Assembly: GCA_035048485.1 (NCBI GenBank)
Contig: CM068587.1
Location: forward strand, 49,746,496-49,810,495
Direction: 5' to 3'
DNA length: 64,000 bases
Origin: Pteria penguin
Lineage: Eukaryota > Mollusca > Bivalvia > Pterioida > Pteriidae
The position numbers and the translations under genes were made by a program. This document shows positions 1-10,700 of the stretch, piece by piece. The notes beneath the pieces are model-generated. The model did not search any database. It was not told the origin of the DNA and saw only the letters and a program-made list of their open reading frames with translations. The number at the start of each line of letters is the position of its first letter. Positions within the stretch are counted from its first letter, which is position 1.

Positions 1-123
1 TAGAATGGGAGGAGAATTGTCTCTTGCACTTTTCTTCTTCAATGATGTCTTTACGCGTGACTGTAGATGAGAGCTTTAGAGGTTGGTGCAAGTGGATATA
101 GATTGAAATTTCCTTCAGTTCTA

Positions 124-398
124 GAAGCCGGCGTGGCCTAGTGGTATCGCGCTGGACTCCTGATCGGGAGGCTGTGGTTCGATTCCCGCTCTTGTCATGA
201 CAGTGTCCTGTCTTTCGGATGAGACAGTAAAAACAGAGGCCCCGTGTCGTGGTATGCATGACACGTTAAAGATCCCTCACTGCTTTGGGTGGGTCCGTTG
301 CAAAGGTCAAAATTTGTATGCCCTGCATCAGGCAGATGCCATCACCATATGCGTGAGATATTCGTGGTGTGGCGTTAAACAAAAATCAATCAATCAAT
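124..398 (+). mobile_element. tRNA-derived SINE, family 1, intact copy
   Basis: A tRNA-like head (A-box-like TGGCCTAGTGG, B-box GGTTCGATTCC) is followed by a conserved body (CCCTCACTGCTT, CACCATATGCGTGA) and an (ATCA)n tail. The 11-bp direct repeat CTTCAGTTCTA at 113-123 and 399-409 is a clean target-site duplication, so both ends are exact. The family occurs at least ten more times in this window in both orientations. It has no coding capacity; the short open frames over it are accidental. Confidence 0.9.
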
Positions 399-409
399 CT
401 TCAGTTCTA

Positions 410-1849
410 CTCCTTGATTTTTAGAGACTGAATGATATGGTTCTTTGTGGTGTTTAGTCCTACTCTAGGATTATATCACCTGTATAGCATCAGCCCATTC
501 TGGTGTTCGATACCAGAGTGCCTAAAGAAAATAACTGAAATTTGGAGAAGGGGGGGGTTATTATTTATCTATTTTATATCATTTTCAGTATTTATACTTG
601 GTTCAATTAAGACTGAATGATATGAAAGTGAGTTTGTGCAAAATGATTGTTCAGTTAAAGTTATAAAACTCTGGCAAAGTGAGAAATTTTGAAGGTTCAC
701 CCAGACTTTTTTTTCTGAGAAGGTGGTGTATATTTTATGAAAAAAAAAATGTAAATGCAAAGCTACTTAGAATAAAAAAATAGATTTATCACACAGTATT
801 CTAGAAGGATGCAGCCTTGTTTTGGGGGAAGATTCTGATGTGAACAATTGACTTATCTATTTTTATTTTTATCATGTGCTTAAAGTGTTCAGGTGAGGGA
901 TATAGGCCCATGAGTCTCTTGTGGTAATGTCTCGGAGTCGGTCCAAACCACTTCAGGCATCAGACACTGAAGATGCACTACAAAGAGTCTTGAAAGGAAA
1001 ATTAACATCGGTTTACGGTTTTCCAGTCCCTTTAAGTTTTGAACCAGTTTTCAAATAGGGAGGGAGGGGATAGGACAACACAATTTACATATAATTATGA
1101 ATTTTTCATAAAATGAAAAAAAAAAATTAATTAAAAATTGAAATTTCAAAAAGTGTTTTCAAGGGTGGGGGTTGCTCATCAGTTTTCAGTTGGGAATTGC
1201 TGCAAATTGTTGGGGTTTTATCCCCCTTTTTATAGGCTTTTCAAGTTTCAAGTCCACTTTTTACTGTAAATGGTCATTAGGTGAAAGTATGACACTCCAC
1301 GTGATGGCTCTTCAGGTTGATTGATGTATACAAATAATTCTGTAGTCTAAAAGTCAAGTATACAGCACATCCGTGTATATGTACAAGTTGTTTTGTACAG
1401 TATCATTGGTGATGAGCTCTCACGTGATTATTGCATCCTCGTCTTTATGGTGGGTGAATGACCACTTCTACACTGGCAACAGTTCATTATCCTGATCTAT
1501 GACGTTTTGGGGGGACATTTTTCTTGAGCTAACTTTTCATTTGCTACCATTTGCAGGATTCCATCTTTGAAAAGAGGGGTGCATCCAGTCTGGTGGTAAA
1601 CGTTACCAAGAAAAAAAGGGTAGATCTACCTTTAAAAAATTTGCAACATCGACATTTTGGTAGTTTTTATCGAAAAAAGGCGGGGTGCAATTCCAATAAC
1701 TTTTGCTGGATCCACCAATGTTATTTTAGTACTGAGTTCTTTAAGATGAAAAAAAAAAAATTTCCTAATTAGCAGTTTTTAGTTCGTCCGGAGAGTTAAT
1801 GTCATCCCTCTTCCCCGGCGTCGTTGTTGTCGTCGGAGTCCGAAGACAA
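410..1849. other. Intergenic, no gene seen
   Basis: AT-rich sequence with homopolymer runs. I found no convincing exon, RNA gene or bounded repeat. The short frames here have no splice context and no recognisable domain. Confidence 0.5.
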
Positions 1850-2340
1850 AACCTTAATCTGGGCTACATGTTTTGAACCACAAAGGACAGGGCTTTGGTG
1901 TTTCTCATATAGATTCCTTGAGATGAGCTTTAATTTAGTACTATCAGAGATACATGTACATAGACGCATGTTACTATGACCTTAAACCCGATGACCTTGG
2001 ACTTTGACCTACTTTTAAAAACTTGAACAAGGACTAAGTCTTTATCTTTTGAACCGTAAGTGATAGAACTTTGATATCAAATTTTCACATACATATTGTT
2101 CAGAGCTTTCATTTGTTACCATGACATTAATTTTGCTCTGGTGACCTTAGATTTTGAGATCTTTTAAAAACATCGTGGGATTATATTTTTAACCACGAGG
2201 GATAGGGCTTTTATATTTTACGTATAGATTCCTTATGATCAGAACTTTCATCTGGTGCTATGACATATGACCTAGTGACCTTGGCATTGGACTTACTTTT
2301 CAGAAACTTGAACCTTGGCAAGGCTTTTGCACAACCACGT
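1850..2340. repeat. Diverged GACCTTGACC-type tandem repeat
   Basis: About three degenerate units of roughly 150-180 bp. Each contains a variant of 'CCACRARGGAYAGGGCTTT', 'TATAGATTCCTTR', 'TATGACCTWRTGACCTTGG' and 'ACTTTTWAAAACTTGAAC'. Similar but not identical arrays lie at 7195-8045 and 60050-60370, and all share AAGGTCA/TGACCTT half-sites. It is old and has no open reading frame. Confidence 0.6.
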
Positions 2341-3180
2341 TTTTTCCCTTAAATACACAAATGAAGGATTATTAAAAGTATAAGCCATGTAACATCTATC
2401 ATAGCGTTACAAATCATAACAGTAAATTTGTAACGCTAAAATGAATTTTACCCCGTATACTTTATCATAGTGCATTTTATTTGGACCATAGTCAGGTTGG
2501 CGAAAATTTGTGGGTAGAATATGCAATCTTTTTAATTATACATGTACATCAACCTCACTCAGGAAGAGTTTACTTCTGTGGTCATCTTTACTCTCAAGGT
2601 GATAACATTTTCCCAAGTATTTTTGGATTCACTTCAGATACAGCAATATCGACCTTTGTTGGTAAATTGGAAATTTAAAGGGAAAGAGATGAAACCTCAC
2701 TCCCCCAATCTTCTTTTGATTCGACATTGATATTATACATATTCATGAAATAAATCAATATCAGTTATAATTGCATGTATCAAAAGTACACGAGAAATTT
2801 CCGTGTGTTACACGTTTATCTGTAACCGACCCCCCCCCCCCCTTCTCCCATTTCCGCCCGATTTTATTAGCAATCAGAAAATGACATTCTGTAATACCGA
2901 TTATCTACAATTCGGGTATGTCCTTCCCATCTAGATGTATTTAAAATCCTTTATCAGATGGGGACAGGACATAACGATATCAGGTCAATATTTTTCTTTT
3001 TTGAAAGGCCTCGATGGCAGAACTTGGGCTATTGATTTGCTCATACACATAATTCGTTACGTTCACTTGACTAATTTTTTCTTCCTGTCTATACTAATAT
3101 CTTTCCACTGGTTCAAATGAGGAAGCACAAGACGACAAGATGCTCTATTATTGACATTTCTACAGATAATGTCATTATAG
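2341..3180. other. Intergenic, no gene seen
   Basis: AT-rich, with a poly-C run near 2829-2842. No supported exon or bounded repeat. Confidence 0.45.
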
Positions 3181-3423
3181 ACAATCGATATTGACCCACG
3201 ACAATCACACTTGCATTAGCGGAGGTATCGACTTCCGATACCGTTTTCTGATTGGTCACTTTGAGAATATCGATTGACGATACTGTTATCTGATTGGCTC
3301 CTTTGTAATGCAAGGAATCCGATGACGCGAGCGAATCATCGATTTTTCCTCTCACACATCCTCCATTGAAGAAACAAGACATATTTAACAGAACAATCAC
3401 AACGCCTGATATTACGCCAGGGT
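3181..3423 (+). promoter_or_regulatory. Candidate promoter and non-coding first exon of the 7B2 gene
   Basis: A 42-bp module beginning ATCGA at 3227 and 3269 is repeated in tandem, and each copy ends in CTGATTGG, an inverted CCAAT box (ATTGG at 3251 and 3293). A CRE-like TGACGCGA follows near 3323. A consensus splice donor CCAGG|GTAAGAG sits at 3421/3422. The first coding exon of 7B2 (ATG at 4436) is preceded by a T-rich tract ending in AG, as expected for an acceptor. I infer a 5'-untranslated exon ending at 3421, spliced into the ATG exon. The start site cannot be placed from sequence alone. Confidence 0.4.
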
Positions 3424-4007
3424 AAGAGAATATCGTTATCTTAGAACTTTTTTTTCAATTTCAGACGAGAGAATAAAGTGTATAAAGACAATATTTATTA
3501 ATAGATGTTCAACAATTCACCATATTTTCAATTCCATGCAGTAGAAATATGAGGTCGAATTTTCTCTTTCGGAGATAAAAATTATTGACATGATTTATTC
3601 ATAATCTATGTGATTCTGTGGAAATTCATTGTAATTTTATATAGACTTGTTCATTTATCGTGACGTCATAAAACGGCCAATGTCGTGACTATTGTCATTA
3701 CTGTCTATTTTATGCCTTAATGGCTAATTTGATTTGACGAAGTTTCTGCGTTGTACATAGCTCGTTTTAATCCCTCGTCCTGGAGGGTAGAAAGGTTTCC
3801 CAATGTGAGAGAATGGTACATAGCCACACTTGGAAATTGAACAAACTTGGGGGAATGACGTTTTGTAGTTGTTTTACTGCCTAATTTAGGTATCCATTCG
3901 TAAGGTTTCAGAAAATGACGCCAATCTGTTATAGATATTTCATAATGTATGAAACACAAATTAACATAATTGTAATGAATGTTAGATTTATAATAGTGAC
4001 TACGTGT

Positions 4008-4126
4008 TTAACCGGCGCTACAGGAGACTCGGACTCGATCCCCTCGGTTTGCGCTGCTCTATTCAAGAGGACAGTAATCTGTGTTTCCATGTCATGATAT
4101 GACTGAAAATTTGTCAAAGCGACCCC
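4008..4126 (+). mobile_element. SINE family 2 remnant
   Basis: A degenerate head (CCGGCGCTACAGG, then ACTCGATCCC as B box) is followed by the family body: TTCCATGTCATGATATGAC, then AAAATTTGTCAAAGCGAC. It lacks the (CCAA)n tail and target duplication seen in intact copies. Confidence 0.6.
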
Positions 4127-4435
4127 CTCCCGCAATAAGATAAAACATAAAAAAAACCACGGAAAAACTAAAACTAATAAATAAATAAACAGAAAAAAAA
4201 AACGCAAACAAAACAAAGCAAAAATAATTATAATAAAATAAATAGATGAATAAAATAGATAAGATATTAAAAAAAAAAAACAAATAAACCCAAAACATAC
4301 CATTATCTAAGTACACACGGAGATTCCGATCCGATTGTAAAACAAGAAAAATGGACTGGCCATTAATTCTGATAATTATTTTTACAATGTTATTTCAAAT
4401 ACACATTATTATTTATTATTTATTTTGAAGGGATT

Positions 4436-4757
4436 ATGGCCCCTTTTTCTATTCTGGTCCTCGCCACGGTTGGATTGGCATACGGTTACGACCTCCAAGG
4501 AGCAGGCGGGGCAGCCTACAACTCTTTATGGAATGACCTTGACCTCGCAGACATCTACCCTCTACGAGAGTTAGGGAGAGGACGCATGGACGATTTCTAT
4601 AAAGACGACTTTGCCAGCAGAAGTTCCCCAGACAGCGACTGGTCGCTGTTGAATTATCGTGACCAACCAGAACCGAATGATATCTTCAGCGAAGCATCGA
4701 TACGCGACCAGGAATACACCGAGCATAGTCCCTTATGGGGCTATCAATCAGTATCAG
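4436..4757 (+). CDS. SCG5: 7B2 exon 1 (coding)
   Basis: Codes residues 1-107 plus the first base of codon 108. The ATG opens the signal peptide MAPFSILVLATVGLAYG and is the only start giving one. Donor CAG|GTACGA at 4758; phase 1. The region after the signal peptide is rich in Asp, Glu and Arg with no known domain, as usual for 7B2 N-terminal halves. Confidence 0.88.
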
Positions 4758-7700
4758 GTACGACGATATCCCGAGTCATATGATACATTAGGGTTCATGC
4801 GCGGATCCAGAAATTTTTGTCAGAGGGTGTCCAACCAAAAAAGGTAAATTTTTCTCTTAGACGAGGGTGGGTGGGTTTCCAACCTTTTTTTGGTAAAATT
4901 TTCGGATGCTAGGGGGGGGGGGGGGTTTCAGACACCCCCACTCTTCCCCCCTCTGTATCCGCGCATGGGGTTTGTAAATTCCTTTAATAGGAACGACAAA
5001 CCTAATATGTATGATGCAGGATTACTTAGAGTAGCATATTACAATGAGAATTACAACATTCCGTGTTTGTATGATTCTGTGTTATTATTTCCCCGCGGTA
5101 AAGTTGTGGAGGGATAATAGCATCGCTTGTATGCGTCCGTGCGTGTGTCTATGTGTATGTGTGTCTAAAACCTTGCTTAAAAGTTACAAGAACGCCAACT
5201 CTTGCATGTGCCATTTTTGATTATGCCATCTTCTGAAGAGACGGCAACCTTAGTACAATGAATACATGTTATTTTGGGTTGCTTGAGGTAGCACACCCCT
5301 CCGAAAGAACAACTTGACAACATCAGTATACATGTTCTTGGGTTATTAAGTTTAGGTGTAACTTTCTATCAAGAATGACAACTGTGTGAATCTCAGTTAA
5401 TGAAGGTAGCACACCCTTTTGTCAAGAACGACAGCCTTTTTATTTATGTTTCGTAAAGTTGAATCCTCCGACATAACGGCAATCGTAGAATGGATAAGGT
5501 ATATGTATTAAAATTCTTTATATGATGCTAAATATGCGATTCTTAGCAACTCAAGACAGCAAGTTACCGTAGTAAAGTAGTGGTAACTCTTATTCCATCA
5601 GTTATGTACGTTCGTTATTTTCTGGTTACAATTATGTCATGCGCGGATACACAGGGGGGGACCCCCTCCCCCCTGGAATCCGAAAATTTTACCAAAAAAA
5701 GGTAATATTTGGGCATTTTGGGGGTTGGACCCCCCTCGTCTAAGAGAAAAATTTACCTTTTTTGGTTGGACCCCCTCTGACAAAAAATTCTGGATCCGCG
5801 CATGTATGTAAAGGTGATTCCTTTCCTAACGATGACGGTTAAACTTAGACGGTAGAGTGCTTGCTTGGCTGGCTCGTCACGTGTCCGAGTCCAGTCGCCA
5901 GCTCGTCGGTTTCCTATTGGACATAAAAACCAAAGACTCGTGTCCCGGTAAATATAACACATTAAAATCCCTAATTGTTTTGGTGGATCCGTCAAGCAGA
6001 TGCTTTCACCATATACGTGCAATAGTCTTGACGTAAAACAAAACAAACAAAAAAACAAAAAACAAAAAACAAAACAAAACAAACATTTTCTTGCGAATCT
6101 AAGTATAAACAATAAGTATATACAATCTCATATTATTTTCTAGGCGGAACCGGAGACGGTAAAGAACATCCGAAGGAAGTGAAGACTGACAAAGTCCTCC
6201 CTGCTTACTGTAATCCTCCCAATCCATGTCCTATCGGATATACAGGTAACCATGACAACACAAAATACATAATATGTAAACTTTTAATGCAAAGATAACA
6301 ATAAATTTGGCGAATTTCAGCCAAGCATGTAGCATGAAAATGAATTTGAAAGTTATTTTGTGTTATTGATAACGGTTTCACCGATCAATTTGCTTTAAAG
6401 AAAAGTAAGTTGTTCTTGTTTCCAACCAGACGTCATATCAGAACAGAAACATAACATAAATTTATAAAGTTATATGCAACCAACCATGTGTATAAAACTT
6501 ATCTCAAGTTGTCTTTGGTGTAGTGGTTAAGCGCTTGTCTTGCGGCGCCGACGATCCGGGTTCGATTCCCGGGTTGCGCCACTATGTTTAAGAGGTTGGT
6601 TACCTCCTGCTTCCATGTCGCGATATAACTGAAAAATTGTTGAAAGCGACGTAAAACACCAATCAACCAACCAACCAACCAACCAAGTTGTCTTTTTTAT
6701 GCTTACTTCCTATGTAAAATGTAAGTTGTTCTGAGATGACGTCACAGTCACGAAAGATGGATATTCGAATTTTATAGAAAAAAACATACGTTTCCATGCA
6801 GCATTTGTCATGCTAAAAATGGTAAATCTTGACTTCAAAATATAATCAGTTTCGATTAAAAAGAGAAAAAGGGAGAAATACATTTTCATTAAATCTTTAG
6901 TAGGTAGTGTCATTATTTATTATAATAAACGAATATTTCTTTCTCCATTTCATAAACTACATCTTTAATGAATTATAGAGTAACACATATACCACACAAT
7001 GAAAATGAGATGAGTCTGTATATAAACGAGCGATTTGAGTACCGCCAATGGCGGAGTAGAGGGTGAGGGTAGGGGAAGGGGGATTAAGATATCTGTCCAG
7101 TTTTGCGTCTTTATCTCAGCATAAAAATCGTCATAAATTATAGAACTATGATATTCTATACATATTTGATCTTTGTCGCTTGTTTTATGGCCTCAGGTCT
7201 ATAGTTCGGAGACATATTATTTTTGATCTGTCTGTTGATGTGCGTGTTGATTTGTCTGTGGGCAACTTTAATATTAGACATAGCTTTCAACAATACCACC
7301 CAGTGTTTCATATTTCACGTTTACCTTTTGGCAAGACATTTTCACAGGTACCGTAATTTATGACACTGTGACCTTGCCCTTCACGTTTAACCTACATTTA
7401 AAAAATCTTTTGATTAGGGCATTGATATGGCACATGTGTGACATCAGTTACTTCCGTATTTTACATTGTGGTCAGACCTTTCCATTGATACCTTAATTTC
7501 TTACCTTGTGACCTTGATCTTCATGTTTGACCTACATTTAGATCATCCTTGGAGGCCAGTGTTTTAATATTTCACGTGTGTGATCCTTGTGGTAAGATCT
7601 TTTCACTGATACCATAATTTATGATCATGCGACCTTGACCGTCAACTTTGACCTACATTTAACCTTTATCATTAGAAATTATTATTGGCTTTAACATTTG

Positions 7701-10700
7701 AAGAATAGGAGATAGGGTATTGATATATGTGTGCTCCTTGTAGCAAGATATTTCCATTAAAACCTACATTAAAAAGTTTTTTGGACTAGGGCATTGATAT
7801 AGCACGTGTTTGATAGTTGTGGTCAGACATTTCCATCGGTACCATAATTTATTACCTCGTGACTTTGACCTACACATTTGATCTTTATTTATAGAATGTT
7901 CACATAACGATAACGTTTAAATTGTAGTTAGTAGAGCTTTCATATTTTATATGGTGAGACCTTTTCATTGTTCCCATAATTTTTTCTAACTTTTTGATTT
8001 TGATCGTTAAGTTTGATCGCTATCTTAAAAATGTCCTCACGAACGGAGAGGGGGGAAGGGCACTTCGCGTTTTAAAACGAAACAAAATCCCCACCCCCTT
8101 TTACACACATTTTTGAAAAGCTTCCAACGTTCTGCCTGTACATAAATGATAATTGCTCAAATATCTGCTAGTTTTGTTTTTGCTAATAATCGGACAAGAA
8201 AGTTTCAGAAACATGTAACAATATGGTGCATTGTCACTTGATTCCATTAACAGCAGGATGGTGTCATCATTCTCTTCATGACGTCAGTTAATAGTCCGAT
8301 GCAATAAGTGCTCATGACCCTTTGGTAAACGATTTCTCATTTTCATACTGAAATCCCTGAGAATGTTTCCGTGTGAATCCAGTGCGAAATCATTTCGCAT
8401 TGGTTAAAAGCGGAATAAATCTTAGCGATTTGAACCATGTCAACGAGGCATAAAGTTGAAGATCATTTATATATTGAGTGTGTACGGTTTTGGACATCAT
8501 TGGTCATTTTTTGGGTATATGAATCGAATGCGAACAATTTTGGACATTTATGGTAATTTTATTGGTAAATATATTGAATGTGAACATTTTTATACTTTTT
8601 TTGTAATTTTGTTGATAAATATAAAAAGAGTGTGTACGTTTGTATTACAGAGGATGACAACTGCCTGGAACAATTTGAAAACACCCCAGAAAATAACGTC
8701 CGCTTAATGAAACAACAAGACTGTCCATGTGACACCGAACATATGATCAATAATTGTGGATCCAAAAAGCGAGCAGATTCGCTTGACAGCGATGATCTCA
8801 TGGGACAACTTAATCTGGTAAGTTTCAATCTGTCATGAACTTTGTAAAGAGGAATTGCGAAAATGTCAATGCAATCTCGAATGAAAAAGTATATCACCAT
8901 GCGCGGATCCAGAAGTGTGCACCGGGGTCTGGGCCCACCCTGAGATTCGGCGAAAATTACTTTTCTCATTTTTCGATGTAAAAAAAGAAATTTTACATAC
9001 AAAACATGAGTGGACCCCCTCTGAGAAAATTCATTGGGGTGGACCTCCTCTAGACTTTCTGGATCCGCTCCTGCATTTAAATATAACTTTATGCATTTGT
9101 TCCTCCTGCTGATACAATTAACCTGTATGGGGTGGTTAAGTGGAGATGGAAATGTTGTCAATGAGGACAGGTGGTCGCTTAATACAGGTTGGGTTTCATA
9201 GACAAATATTGGTATGGAACAGAGAAAAGTTGTCATTAATGACAGACGATTACTTAATACAGGTTACCGTACAAGCAGGTTTTACTTCATTTCTACTTTG
9301 TAAAAATGTACAGCATATACTGTTAAAGAAAATTCATAGAAGTTTACTCTTAGTTTTGTGATATGCTTTGTTGAATGTGAATTCTGATCATTTTTGTGAA
9401 ATAACTGATGCAAGTCCAATTTTTGGTGTTTCAGTTTCTGACAAATAACTGAATATATATATATTATATTATATATAATATATATATAATAAGTTATCAC
9501 GTGACGTGTGGTAAATAAGCTATTTGTCATAGTAACTTCTCCAGCAAATTACTGCAAAATACAAAAAATATAATAAAAAATTTAAAAGAAACCCCAAAAA
9601 CCAAAAACAAAAACACACACACAAAAAAAAAATCCCCACGCTTTCTGGCTGTTTTCTTCAGATTGATACGAGTAGTGCCCTAATATATAGATACAATGTA
9701 ACAAAACGTTAAGCATGGATATTGATTTGATATACCCATGAAAATGGTTGTGTTATTCCTAAACAAACAACTACACATTCATACAGTAATTTTACTGAAC
9801 ATTTGCATCTGTTTCTAGGAAAACAACGCATTCCTGTCCAACAGTGAAAAAAGAGAACACCTGGTTGCCAAGAAACACCAGCATTTTATAAAAAAGAGGG
9901 CAAGTGATTTTGATCATTTAATATAAAGCTTGACTGCCTTTCGATTCAAGTCCATATTTTTGTTGTGTCGACTACACTCATCTGGGAACTCGATCTTGAT
10001 CTACAGCGGTTTATGAATATCCACCAAGATTCGAGTGTCGAGTGTGTTCTGCAGCGACATATATTATATAATTCAGTGGCGGATCCAGGATTTAAAAAAG
10101 GCCATTTTGGTGCCAAATTTTGAGTTTTACTCATGTGATTTGAGTGTTTAATGTGATCATCTATATATGCCTTGTAAATTAGTTTCGAACAGGGGGCCCT
10201 CCCCGCCCCCTACATCTGCCAATGAAATAACCTTCTTTCTCTTTAAAAAGTAGATTTAGGTATGATGTTATCTCTCTGTCAGTCTCTCATACAGAGAGCG
10301 CTACGCTACTCTCCGCGTTTCCCCTCTGGTATCGACTCGAAGCTGTTTTTACAAGATTCGAGTAAAACTTGGGGAAATCCCATTTAATGGTATAAGTGAC
10401 TTACATCAACGGGACAAATACCACCCGCGGCAACAAAGTTCGAAGTATGGCAAAGACCAAAGTAAGGGTCACGAGGTTAATTTTTTTGCCACAAGAAATA
10501 CACGTGTAGTATGAAGGCCTCATCTCTGTTGGTTCAAAAATTATGGCTAAGGTAAAGTTATTCAAAAATAGACCAAAATTTTTGGAACCGACAGACAGTT
10601 CTTGCCACAAGGAATACAAATGTGTAGTATAAAGTCCCCTAGTCTTTTTTTTTTTTCAAAAGTTATGGCTAAGGTAAAAGTATTTCAAAAGTATGTCAAG

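Noticed and set aside
128..200. tRNA gene at the head of the SINE (and similar tRNA-like heads elsewhere)
   Set aside because: A and B boxes are present, but the acceptor stem does not close and the sequence runs straight into a SINE body with a simple tail and target duplication. All such heads here belong to SINE copies.
3929..4316. Phe/Leu-rich open frames resembling membrane proteins
   Set aside because: They come from an A-rich low-complexity tract (4140-4290) read in reverse; two overlapping frames are open and neither has exon structure.
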